From a virus: a stretch of 61,545 nt of DNA. Positions 24,142-31,355 of the stretch are shown one piece after another. Below the pieces are notes generated by a model. That model was not told the DNA's origin. It saw nothing but the letters and a program-made list of their open reading frames with translations, and made no database searches. The stretch is from positions 1-61,545 of the IMG/VR virus record IMGVR_UViG_3300009514_000363; one strand, given 5' to 3'. Numbering within the stretch: the stretch's first letter is position 1; every line of letters begins with the position of its first letter. A program made the translations under genes and the position numbers.

Positions 24142-24148
24142 TGTACTA

Positions 24149-26101
24149 TTAGTTATTCTTAGTATACCGCATATACCATTCTACTGCCAATCTGACCTGC
24201 TTCTGGGTATATCCTTTGTCCATCATGCGACGAACAAAATCGTTGTGTTTTTCTTCCTCTTCGGCGGTGGATTTAGTATTGAAAGAAATAACTGGAAGAA
24301 GTTCTTCTGTGTTAGCAAACATCTTCTTCTCGATGACTTCACGCAGCTTCTGATAACTCTTCCAATCTGGGCTTTCGCCATTATTGTTTGCTCTTGCACG
24401 AAGAACAAAACCAACAACTTCATTACGGAAATCTTTCGTATTTGTAATGCCTGCAGGCTTTTCCATTTTTTCCAGTTCGGAATTCAATGATTCACGATTA
24501 AACATACTACCTGTATCTGGATCGCGATAATCTTTGTCTTGAATCCAAAAATCAGCATACTGAATATATCTGTCAAATAAGTTCTGACCATATTCATGAT
24601 ATGATTCCAAATATGCCTTCTGTAATTCATCGCCGAGGAATTCTGCGTATTTCGGTGCTAAGATGCCTTTAATGAAAGTAATACGCTCTTCTTCCTGTTC
24701 GGGTGGAAGTTGTTCTTGTTGAATCTGTTTACCCAACACATACATTAAGTGAATTGGATTAGCAGCAACTTCTTCTGAATCATAGTTAAATACTTTAGAC
24801 AGAATCTTGAATGCAAAGCGCGTAGATGAACCATCCATTCCTTCGGAAACACCCGCAACTTCCTGATATTCATCCAACGATTTAGCCTGTGGATCTTTAT
24901 CTTTCAAGTTCTTTCCGTCATAAATTTCCATTTTCGAGAATAGTTTGCTATTTTCCGGTTCAATCAGGCGGGTCAGTACAGAATACTGCGCCATCATTTC
25001 AATTGTACCTGGCGCGCATGGTGCTTCTGCAAGGTCAGAAGCTGAAATTAACTTTTTGTAAATTTCGGCTTCTTCTGTAACACGCAAACAATAAGGAACC
25101 TTAACGATATAAACACGGTCAAGGAATGCTTCATTGTTCTTGTTGTTACGGAAAGTCGTCCATTCAGATTCGTTAGAGTGGGCAAGAATAATTCCTTGGA
25201 ATGGAATAGCACCAAACTGTTCAGTGCCATTGTAGTGTCCTTCTTGTGTAGCAGTCAATAATGGATGAAGCATTTTAATTGGGGCTTTGAACATTTCCAC
25301 AAATTCCATGATTCCCTGCGTGGTAACATTTAAGCCGCCGGCCCAATTATAGGCATCTGGATCATGTTGTTCATGGTCTTCCAATTCGCGGATATTAACT
25401 TTACCAACCAATGCAGAAATATCTTGGTTATTTTCATCGCCCGGCTCAACCTTAGTTATGCCTACCTGTTTCAGGATAGAAGGCCAAACCTTAACAACTT
25501 TAAATTTGGTAAGATCACCATCTGCTTCTTCGAGGCGCTTTACTGCCCATGGTGATATGATATGTTTAAGATAACGGATGGGAATGCCATATTCCTTATG
25601 CAACTCTTCCCCATCTTCTGTCGGCGAAAAAACATTTAACGGAGATTCGTAAATTGGTGAAATCTCCCACTTGTCGATTTCTTTGTTATAAGCCTTCAAT
25701 GCGTAAATAGGGACATGCTGCATCAGTTCTTTGAGTCTTTCAGATAAGGAAGACTTACCGCCACCAACAGGACCAAGCAAATAAAGAATTTGCTTTGACT
25801 CTTCTAAGCCCTGTGCAGCATGTCGAAAGAAAGCCACAATCTGTTCAATGGTTTCTTCCATACCATAAAAATCAGAAAATGACGGATAAACTTTAATTTT
25901 GCGATTTATAAAGATTCGACTTAGGCGATCATCTTTGCGCGTGTCAACGATTTCTGGATCGCCGATTGCCATTAACATCCGTTCCGGTGCGGTGGCGTAA
26001 TAGCTTTTATTATCTTTGCAGCCTTCAAGATATTCTTTGATTGACATCTCTTCAGCTTGTCTTACTTCATAGCGTTGTTGATACTTAGAAAATATGCTCA
26101 T
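24149..26101 (-). CDS. prkA: PrkA serine protein kinase / AAA+ protein (YeaG-like)
   Basis: A 650-residue PrkA; E. coli YeaG is 644, so full length. The AAA domain contains Walker A LLGPVGGGKSSLSERL (about 107-122), preceded by FSDFYGMEETIEQIVAFFRHAAQGLEE. A C-terminal PrkA domain follows, with FKAPIKMLHPLL, KMEIYDGKNL and the EGMDGSSTRFAFKILSKVFN block. It is the first gene of a prkA-yeaH-spoVR operon read from a TTGACA-17-TATAGT promoter. PrkA/YeaG works as a stress- and starvation-linked kinase in bacteria; some evidence suggests Lon-like AAA protease activity. Having the whole trio in a phage is unusual. Confidence 0.93.
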   Translation of the reverse strand: MSIFSKYQQRYEVRQAEEMSIKEYLEGCKDNKSYYATAPERMLMAIGDPEIVDTRKDDRLSRIFINRKIKVYPSFSDFYGMEETIEQIVAFFRHAAQGLEESKQILYLLGPVGGGKSSLSERLKELMQHVPIYALKAYNKEIDKWEISPIYESPLNVFSPTEDGEELHKEYGIPIRYLKHIISPWAVKRLEEADGDLTKFKVVKVWPSILKQVGITKVEPGDENNQDISALVGKVNIRELEDHEQHDPDAYNWAGGLNVTTQGIMEFVEMFKAPIKMLHPLLTATQEGHYNGTEQFGAIPFQGIILAHSNESEWTTFRNNKNNEAFLDRVYIVKVPYCLRVTEEAEIYKKLISASDLAEAPCAPGTIEMMAQYSVLTRLIEPENSKLFSKMEIYDGKNLKDKDPQAKSLDEYQEVAGVSEGMDGSSTRFAFKILSKVFNYDSEEVAANPIHLMYVLGKQIQQEQLPPEQEEERITFIKGILAPKYAEFLGDELQKAYLESYHEYGQNLFDRYIQYADFWIQDKDYRDPDTGSMFNRESLNSELEKMEKPAGITNTKDFRNEVVGFVLRARANNNGESPDWKSYQKLREVIEKKMFANTEELLPVISFNTKSTAEEEEKHNDFVRRMMDKGYTQKQVRLAVEWYMRYTKNN

Positions 26102-26184
26102 AGTAACCTCTTTAAATTTGTCCTGTTGGTATCACTGTATAATTACTTCTGTTGGTATCTTTATGTAATTAAACTGTAGCTAAT

Positions 26185-26213
26185 ACTATATAACAGAAAA
26201 CTTATACTGTCAA
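26185..26213 (-). promoter_or_regulatory. Sigma70-type promoter for prkA-yeaH-spoVR
   Basis: Minus strand: TTGACA (26213-26208), a 17-nt spacer, TATAGT (26190-26185). A roughly 80-nt leader follows and ends in AGAGG before the prkA ATG. Confidence 0.75.
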
Positions 26214-26231
26214 GATTTAATACTATTTTAA

Positions 26232-26801
26232 TTATTTTGTTTCCATAGTATTAAGAATTTCACGTTCTTTATCAAGGTCACGATTGATTGCATCTTTCGA
26301 TGTAAACTTATTAGGATACCTTGCTTTTAGTTTCTTAATAACCGCATCAAGTATTGTAACCCAATTAATATTTAGTTCATCGCAACCAATTGCCTTATAC
26401 CAATCAATATCACCAAATTCTTCTGCGATATTAATATTATCCATATTTGCGGCGCTGGTATCAAGTGCTTCTAGCAGTTCTGTTGCTTCTGTTGATATTC
26501 CAACAATAGAATGGAATAGGCGTGGATTGATAGCCAACGCAATTTCATCATTATTAATATCATCTAATGGAATACCACTAAGTTCACGAATAGCATAACC
26601 CAATTGAACATTATGTTCTAAAAATGCTTCAATATTATATGGTTTATTATAAAATACATGTTTTTTTATTTGATCAAGAATGTTACCGGAATGTACTAAA
26701 ATATGGATGGTTTGAATGAGAAGTTTTTCATTAACTATTACAGCATCAATTCTACTTTCAGTTTTAATTGCGTCCTCAACGAACTGGTTTAACTCTGACA
26801 T
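26232..26801 (-). CDS. MazG-like nucleotide pyrophosphohydrolase, second copy
   Basis: A 189-residue protein from an ATG at 26801 with AAAGGA 7 nt upstream. An EATELLEAL (about 110) and EEFGDIDWYKAIG (about 128-140) pair supplies the ExxE/ExxD metal ligands of the MazG fold. The end, IKKLKARYPNKFTSKDAINRDLDKERE, is the typical tail of phage MazG-like proteins. It differs from the shorter MazG-like protein at 16679. It follows tRNA-Arg and shares its leader sequence with the gene upstream. Confidence 0.75.
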   Translation of the reverse strand: MSELNQFVEDAIKTESRIDAVIVNEKLLIQTIHILVHSGNILDQIKKHVFYNKPYNIEAFLEHNVQLGYAIRELSGIPLDDINNDEIALAINPRLFHSIVGISTEATELLEALDTSAANMDNINIAEEFGDIDWYKAIGCDELNINWVTILDAVIKKLKARYPNKFTSKDAINRDLDKEREILNTMETK

Positions 26802-26843
26802 ATTATTATCCTTTATTGTTATTATATGATATAGATATATTAG

Positions 26844-26916
26844 CGCCCTTAGCAGGATTCGAACCTGCACTTGACTTCTTAGGAGGAAGCCGCACTTCCT
26901 ATTATGCTATAAGGGC
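26844..26916 (-). tRNA. tRNA-Arg (anticodon CCT)
   Basis: 73-nt cloverleaf: acceptor GCCCTTA/TAAGGGC (7 bp), D-arm TAGCATAATAGGAAGTGC, anticodon loop CTCCTAA with anticodon CCT, T-arm GCAGG-TTCGAAT-CCTGC. No CCA is encoded. It reads AGG, and reads it without wobble. It lies between two genes of the same operon. Confidence 0.92.
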
Positions 26917-26924
26917 GTTATATT

Positions 26925-27206
26925 TTACTTGCGTTGCTTTTTACGTGCTTGTTTCTGCAATTTGCGTTTATTTTTACGCTTGACATCAGATACTTTCTTT
27001 TTCGTAAAATCGCTGTTGAAAATACCCATTTCTTCACGTATTTGATGTGCACGGCTTGCGTCAATGTGCCCAGATTCAATTGCACCTTTCAAAGCATGAA
27101 TGACATCATGTTTTGACATTTTGGGAGCATCTGCTGATACTTCAACATTTTGTACGTTATCATCAATTTCTTCAAAATCTGCATCCGCGATATTTTCTTC
27201 TTGCAT
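26925..27206 (-). CDS. Hypothetical basic-tailed protein
   Basis: A 93-residue protein from the ATG at 27206 (MQEENIADADFEEID), preceded by AAAGGATAATAAG. The N-terminus is acidic and the C-terminal 25 residues are almost all Lys/Arg (KRKNKRKLQKQARKKQRK), so it is probably nucleic-acid or ribosome binding. The middle helix (HDVIHALKGAIESGHIDASRAHQIR) is recognisable as a helical module. It lies between tRNA-Ser and tRNA-Arg. Confidence 0.5.
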   Translation of the reverse strand: MQEENIADADFEEIDDNVQNVEVSADAPKMSKHDVIHALKGAIESGHIDASRAHQIREEMGIFNSDFTKKKVSDVKRKNKRKLQKQARKKQRK

Positions 27207-27238
27207 CTTATTATCCTTTATAGTTATTATATTTTTGG

Positions 27239-27326
27239 CGGAAGACAGAGGAATCGAACCCCAAGCACGCAATGGCTCCAACTGCTTTCGAAACAGTGGT
27301 TACCACCGATGGTAACATTGTCTTCC
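27239..27326 (-). tRNA. tRNA-Ser (anticodon CGA)
   Basis: 88-nt class II tRNA with a long variable arm. Acceptor GGAAGAC/GTCTTCC, anticodon stem ACTGT/GCAGT with loop TTCGAAA (anticodon CGA), T-arm TTGGGG-TTCGATT-CC. No encoded CCA. It decodes UCG, which is rarely served in AT-rich genomes. Confidence 0.9.
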
Positions 27327-27338
27327 TACTTTCAACCA

Positions 27339-27947
27339 TTACCGTACCCCATACTTCCTTGTTTTTTTCATTTTTTTCAAAACCCTGCCTTGTTTTAATT
27401 TAGATAATTCATCGACAAACATTTTGCCTTCTAAATGATCCATTTCATGTTGGGCAACAAACGCGGCAAGCCCCTGAAATTGTTTTGTTCTTTTTCCACC
27501 TGATGGTGTATTATATTCTATAGTGACACTTTGTGGACGAGAGCGTTCCTCATAATACCCTGGAACAGATAGACATCCTTCTGTCATTTTATATGAATAA
27601 GTTTCATTTACCTTTAATATCTTTGGATTAATTAAAACAATTGGGTGCGAATAATCTAATTGTTCCTCGATAATTATAATATTTATCAATTTACCAATTT
27701 GTGGTGCGGCTATACCTATACCATTCATTCTTGTCATTGTAAATGCAAGATCAAAAATGAGCTGGCCAATTTCATCATTAAATATGGTAACATTTTTACA
27801 TTTTTCAGATAAACGAGAATCTGGCCAATATATCAAGGGTTGGTGTATTGGTGTTAATTTACGAGATATACCAAGGACATCGGGATTCGGAAGCATATGT
27901 AACGCACTGTCCGAATCCCGATTGTCTATTTCATCAGCTAAGTTCAT
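27339..27947 (-). CDS. def: Peptide deformylase
   Basis: A 202-residue Def with all three metal motifs: GIGIAAPQIG (motif 1, about 76-85), EGCLSVPGYYEE (motif 2 with the metal-ligand Cys, about 121-132) and AQHEMDHLEGKMF (motif 3, HExxH, about 168-180). It removes the formyl group from nascent proteins. Longer than E. coli Def (169) mainly at the N-terminus. It overlaps the HNH gene by 14 nt. Confidence 0.93.
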   Translation of the reverse strand: MNLADEIDNRDSDSALHMLPNPDVLGISRKLTPIHQPLIYWPDSRLSEKCKNVTIFNDEIGQLIFDLAFTMTRMNGIGIAAPQIGKLINIIIIEEQLDYSHPIVLINPKILKVNETYSYKMTEGCLSVPGYYEERSRPQSVTIEYNTPSGGKRTKQFQGLAAFVAQHEMDHLEGKMFVDELSKLKQGRVLKKMKKTRKYGVR

Positions 27948-28524
27948 GCAAGCGACTAACCTTTGGTACTCTTTTCATCAAAAAATCCATTTGATCAGTA
28001 AGCACTTTGCGGTTTTGCAATAGCAACCATTCTGCACGGTTAGGAACATATGGTACGTAAAGCAATTCCATGTTAGTCTCTTCAAGCAACTTATCGTCCT
28101 TTGCCTTGTTACAAGAAGCACAAGCAGTCACAACATTTGTCCACTTATTAATACCGCCGCGTGAAACAGGATGAACGTGATCACGAGTAAGTTGTGAAGT
28201 TGTGAACGCATTACCACAATAAGCACACAAATTCTGATCGCGCCGGAACAATGTCTTGTTTGTCAACGGAACTCGATTATAGTGCTTCATAGCCTTTGGG
28301 TTTGGATGTCCCTTAATGGCGATAATGGTATTAATTGTTAAAATACTACGTTCACCGGTACGAGCGCAAATGCCCCCATGGAGATCAAAATCCACTTCAC
28401 CCATTGACCATGCAACATTACCTTTGGCATAGTGGTACGCTGAATCTTCATATGTGATCCATTGCTGTGGGTTGCCTGAAACATCAAGCTGTAGTACAAG
28501 TGGTAGTTCTCTTACCGTAGTCAT
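27934..28524 (-). CDS. HNH endonuclease
   Basis: A 196-residue protein from the ATG at 28524 (MTTVRELPLVLQ), with ATAGGAG 7 nt upstream. The HNH domain spans about 100-155: RRDQNLCAYCG, LTRDHVHPVSRGGINKWTN and CASCNKAKDDKLLEE, with zinc pairs CxxC and CxxC around the His-Asn-His. The N-terminal part is a conserved extension found in stand-alone bacterial and phage HNH proteins. It could be a homing nuclease or a defence/genome-processing nuclease. A TTGACA-17-TACAAT promoter precedes it and would also serve the deformylase. Confidence 0.88.
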   Translation of the reverse strand: MTTVRELPLVLQLDVSGNPQQWITYEDSAYHYAKGNVAWSMGEVDFDLHGGICARTGERSILTINTIIAIKGHPNPKAMKHYNRVPLTNKTLFRRDQNLCAYCGNAFTTSQLTRDHVHPVSRGGINKWTNVVTACASCNKAKDDKLLEETNMELLYVPYVPNRAEWLLLQNRKVLTDQMDFLMKRVPKVSRLHELS

Positions 28525-28588
28525 CGTATTTCTCCTATTTCTATCCACGTGCTTTTGGTATATATTTACACAATTTACACAATCTACA

Positions 28589-28617
28589 ATTGTATACCTA
28601 TTTAATAGGCATGTCAA
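28589..28617 (-). promoter_or_regulatory. Sigma70-type promoter for HNH-deformylase-tRNA operon
   Basis: Minus strand: TTGACA (28617-28612), a 17-nt spacer, TACAAT (28594-28589). It probably drives HNH, def, tRNA-Ser, the basic protein, tRNA-Arg and the second MazG-like gene as one transcript. Confidence 0.75.
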
Positions 28618-28630
28618 CTTATTTGACCAA

Positions 28631-29164
28631 TTATGCCGCCGCTAGAGCATCATAAACCTGTTGGAAATTGACTGGTTTAAAATCACCACTAATGATTATA
28701 TTGGCAACCTTTTTGCTTTTACCATATGAAGAATACAAAGGTTCTATTTTTGGCAATTCAATGGAAGCTAACATGTCAACTGTAACAGTATGGTTAAACG
28801 GTGCCAAAAAGTCAGCAAGGCGAGTTGCACTACCTTCATACACTTTTTGACCATCTACAATCTTTTTAGCAGTTGATTGTAGTGACATAAGCGAACTCAT
28901 ACCAAAATAAAGGCCATGATTAAGATATGTGCCAGATTTAAGTTTATTGGTGTTAGTCACTGGCGTAAATCCACGATCTGCTGCTCTACCACGCAAGATA
29001 TTGAATAATATGTGATGTGATGCATCCAACCATCCATCTTCGCGATAAGTTCCCCATTCGCTAGTTTTCAAGGTTTTCTTTGCTTTTTCGCTGTTAACGG
29101 CGGATTTCCACGCGGCGCGGAATGAAAGGTATTGTTCTTTAGTGTTAAAATTTGATTTAGTCAT
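28631..29164 (-). CDS. Hypothetical protein
   Basis: A 177-residue protein, Lys/Ser-rich at the start (MTKSNFNTKEQYL) and then mixed alpha/beta. Segments such as EWGTYREDGWLDASHHILFNILRGRAADRGF and VANIIISGDFKPVNFQQVYDAL suggest a compact soluble fold. No family recognised. AGGAG lies 8 nt before the ATG, and a long inverted repeat sits just upstream. Confidence 0.5.
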   Translation of the reverse strand: MTKSNFNTKEQYLSFRAAWKSAVNSEKAKKTLKTSEWGTYREDGWLDASHHILFNILRGRAADRGFTPVTNTNKLKSGTYLNHGLYFGMSSLMSLQSTAKKIVDGQKVYEGSATRLADFLAPFNHTVTVDMLASIELPKIEPLYSSYGKSKKVANIIISGDFKPVNFQQVYDALAAA

Positions 29165-29183
29165 GATAATTCTCCTATTAATT

Positions 29184-29226
29184 TTGTTGTGTTTTGACTA
29201 TTAAAAATTGTTAAAAATCAAAACAC
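29184..29226. repeat. Inverted repeat upstream of the 29164 gene
   Basis: Perfect 11-bp arms TTGTGTTTTGA / TCAAAACACAA separated by an AT-rich 20-nt loop. It lies in the leader of the gene at 29164 and at the end of a UAG-containing mini-ORF. Terminator-like or regulatory. Confidence 0.6.
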
Positions 29227-29313
29227 AATAGGAGGATCACGACCACGGTGAACCTATGTGAAGGGGGACTTCACACAGAATTTAAGGATCTAGTTATTGG
29301 TTACTTTTTTCAT
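29218..29313 (-). CDS. UAG-interrupted mini-ORF behind the suppressor tRNA
   Basis: ATG at 29313 with TAGGAATTACC upstream opens MKKVTNN, followed by TAG (29292-29290), 11 codons, a second TAG (29256-29254), 11 codons, then TGA at 29220-29218. Read through, it gives 31 residues. It starts about 48 nt after the 3' end of a tRNA with anticodon CUA. It may be chance; nothing else supports a product, but the position next to the suppressor tRNA makes it worth recording. Confidence 0.2.
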
Positions 29314-29360
29314 GGTAATTCCTATGTTATAAACGTATATATCATTGGTACAGAAATTGG

Positions 29361-29435
29361 TGCCTGCGGCGGGATTCGAACCCGCGCGGACAGGAATTTA
29401 GAGTTCCCCGCTCTGACCAGCTGAGCTACGCAAGC
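29361..29435 (-). tRNA. Amber suppressor tRNA (anticodon CTA)
   Basis: 75-nt cloverleaf with acceptor GCTTGCG/CGCAGGC (one G-U pair), D-arm GCTC-AGCTGGTCA-GAGC, anticodon stem GGGAA/TTCCT with loop CTCTAAA (T33, anticodon CUA, A37) and T-arm GCGGG-TTCGAAT-CCCGC. No encoded CCA, discriminator A. The anticodon reads UAG. Its amino acid cannot be read from the sequence with confidence. Confidence 0.85.
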
Positions 29436-29497
29436 GTTGTTCTATAAATTCTGCCATTAACGGCACAATGAAACTATAACATTAAAATTTTTATTTG

Positions 29498-30118
29498 TCA
29501 ATTTTTCATTTTATTTAATATTTGACACGCACTACAGATTCCACATGGAGATGGTTTTCCATTATACCATATTGGGGTACGACAAGACCATGTTAAATTT
29601 CGTAATTCTGCGGGAAAAATATCACATACTTCCTGTTTTGTCAATTCAATTAACGGCGAGTCCCACACTACTGTAATTTCGTTTGGATAAAGTGCAGCGG
29701 CAAAAATTTTTTGAACTCGTTCTCTGCGGATATGAATATTTTGCCCAAACACCATATCCGTTTTCGTCTGTCCTGATACTATTTTTGTAATAGATGGATC
29801 ACCAATACACATATTCGCAACAAGAACCGCAGCCACATCTAAATCAAACAAAAACCTAGTAAACTTAGGTGGCCGCAAAAATGTTGTTTCTATTACACTT
29901 TCAGTAAATTCAAATTCCCTAAGATTTCTTTCTTCAAAAAAATTAAAGATTTTGTCAATTGCAAGTTTTTCCGCCTGCGCTCTGCGCTCAACATTACGTA
30001 AATGCATATGATGCGCATGAATATTATAATCTGCGTATTTCTCATTCGTAAGCAACATATACAATAGTGCAGTAGAATCTATTCCACCAGAAACCAGACA
30101 AAGAATAGTTTCTTTCAT
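29498..30118 (-). CDS. queC: QueC-like PP-loop ATPase (7-cyano-7-deazaguanine synthase family)
   Basis: A 206-residue protein. The PP-loop LVSGGIDSTALLYML (about 8-22) and the C-terminal zinc cluster TWSCRTP ... PCGICSACQ (about 179-202) fit QueC, which makes preQ0 from carboxy-deazaguanine. Phages use preQ0 products to modify DNA or, with the host, tRNA. No other deazaguanine gene (folE, queD, queE, dpdA) lies in this window, so either those are elsewhere or the enzyme has another substrate. Identity to true QueC is moderate. Confidence 0.75.
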   Translation of the reverse strand: MKETILCLVSGGIDSTALLYMLLTNEKYADYNIHAHHMHLRNVERRAQAEKLAIDKIFNFFEERNLREFEFTESVIETTFLRPPKFTRFLFDLDVAAVLVANMCIGDPSITKIVSGQTKTDMVFGQNIHIRRERVQKIFAAALYPNEITVVWDSPLIELTKQEVCDIFPAELRNLTWSCRTPIWYNGKPSPCGICSACQILNKMKN

Positions 30119-30122
30119 TGTT

Positions 30123-30344
30123 TTATCTGGTTCGTTGAGAAGTAGGAAGCTCAGACATTAAACGTTGTTTTTCTGCACGCTTTATTGCTGCCGCTTTTGC
30201 GCGCTTGCGTTTTGAAGAAGGCTTTTCATAAAATTCATTTTTACGAATGTCTTTTATAATGTCATCTTTATCTACTGCTTTCTTAAATCTGTGTAATAAA
30301 GATTCAAATGATTCTTTCGGATGTTTTAGTTTTACTTTTGCCAT
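30123..30344 (-). CDS. rpsU: Ribosomal protein bS21
   Basis: A 73-residue bS21 homologue; bacterial bS21 is 70-71 residues. Conserved features are VKLKHPKESFESLLHRFKKAV, the IRKNEFYEKPSSKRKRAKAAA core and a basic Ala-rich helix. bS21 sits near the anti-Shine-Dalgarno region of the small subunit and aids initiation. A phage copy may replace the host protein and bias ribosomes to phage mRNAs. It directly follows the large ncRNA on the same strand and overlaps nothing. Confidence 0.93.
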   Translation of the reverse strand: MAKVKLKHPKESFESLLHRFKKAVDKDDIIKDIRKNEFYEKPSSKRKRAKAAAIKRAEKQRLMSELPTSQRTR

Positions 30345-30369
30345 GATTTATTTAGTCGAAAAGAAATGT

Positions 30370-31264
30370 GATGGTCATTAAAATGTAAGGCTGAGATTAC
30401 ACCATTACGACTTGTACCTTCGAGCCATTATCCCATCCCCTGCGACAGTTAGGGTTCTGCTCTTATCCACACCCTCATGGGCGTCTACAAGCATGACTGC
30501 CTTTTTTAAAGTGTGGCGATTCACTTATCATGTAAAGCTATTCAAAGTTTCATCTACCGTCAATCCTATCGGACTACAAAGGGTTCGACCCCACCGTGCG
30601 ACTCCGCTTTAACATCATCCGCCTTGCGGGTTTCAGATGACTACATTCACCGAAGTGTGTAGTATTAAGCCATTTTCACTTTACACTGGACGCGTCTTTG
30701 CGTTTTTATTTAAAAGATAGTTGGAATCGAACCAACAGTCTTCTGCTTTAGAGGCAGATGCCGTTACCGTTTGGCTATATCTAACTAGCAATGATGTGCG
30801 CGCCCAGTAGGTTTGTAATCTTTTGAATTACAAAATGCTACACACCACGTATCTTTCTCCTGCCGGATACTCGACCGTCTTTCAAGATCATTGGGTAGCT
30901 TTTAATATACTACCCGACAACCTATCAAACTGGAATAGCGCCCTTAGTTGCAGCTTCGGACTATCTATTCCTACCCTTTATCCCTCGTGGTTCGCACTAT
31001 TGGTTGTCGTTTGGAGATGGCTACCAACCATTCTTCACTGACTCGTGTTCCCTGTGCACCCGAAGGTGAACACAGGCACTTAAACCAGCATTCTTTCCCA
31101 AACTAGCGCTTCGCCATTACGTCCAGCGCTCTTATCACTGAACGACCCTTACGGGCAGGATGAGGCTTGCATTAGCGTACCTGCGAGCAGGCGATGGTTA
31201 AGCTAGATCCCCATCTTTCCCCTTGTTACCAAGGCTTATGACCTAATGCGTCAATTCTTAAAGT
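30370..31264 (-). ncRNA. Large structured non-coding RNA (about 0.9 kb, tRNA embedded)
   Basis: A region of about 900 nt without a credible minus-strand gene, transcribed from two tandem sigma70 promoters. Many stable helices are visible: CCTTG-GTAA-CAAGG (31234-31221), a long-range 7-bp helix GCATTAG (31249-31243) with CTAATGC (31175-31169), CCC-GTAA-GGG, an AGCGCT/AGCGCT helix, CCTGTG..CACC-TTCG-GGTG..CACAGG (near 31050), TTTGTAAT/ATTACAAA (near 30822) and CAC-TTCG-GTG (near 30655). GNRA and UUCG loops recur. An 8-bp helix CTGGGCGC/GCGTCCAG (30807-30800 with 30693-30686) encloses the tRNA at 30712. Size, phage/tRNA context and embedded tRNA recall GOLLD-type RNAs, but I cannot confirm the class. 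Ends are approximate; the 3' end is set by the bS21 gene. Confidence 0.75.
30712..30784 (-). tRNA. Embedded tRNA-Gln-like amber suppressor (anticodon CTA), mismatched acceptor end
   Basis: Read on the minus strand, TAGCCAAACGGTAACGGCA is the D-arm region of tRNA-Gln (compare TATAGCCAAGCGGTAAGGCA). Anticodon stem TCTGC/GCAGA with loop CTCTAAA gives anticodon CUA; T-arm GTTGG-TTCGATT-CCAAC. The acceptor stem is odd: TTAGATA against TATCTTT pairs only at positions 3-7, with U-U at 1-72 and 2-71. No encoded CCA. It may be a pseudo-tRNA domain of the surrounding ncRNA, or a tRNA whose 5' end is repaired by the Thg1-like enzyme. The nearest identity is Gln, as in E. coli supE. Confidence 0.8.
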
Positions 31265-31270
31265 CCGTGT

Positions 31271-31298
31271 ATTATACTGATAAATCAGCCAATGTCAA
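31271..31298 (-). promoter_or_regulatory. Sigma70 promoter P2 of the large ncRNA
   Basis: Minus strand: TTGACA (31298-31293), a 16-nt spacer, TATAAT (31276-31271). Consensus in both boxes; start site expected near 31264. Confidence 0.85.
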
Positions 31299-31355
31299 GG
31301 ACTTTTTGATACTTTTTAGAAATCTTTCAAGAAGATTCCTAAGCAAGTGGGACGT

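Noticed and set aside
26802-27281. Longer N-termini for the genes at 26801 and 27206
   Set aside because: The extra residues lie in the tRNA genes or their shared leader, and good ribosome binding sites mark the shorter starts.
30412-31041. Plus-strand reading frames (about 66-72 aa) over the large ncRNA
   Set aside because: No ribosome binding sites. They include helices of the opposite strand and have arbitrary composition.
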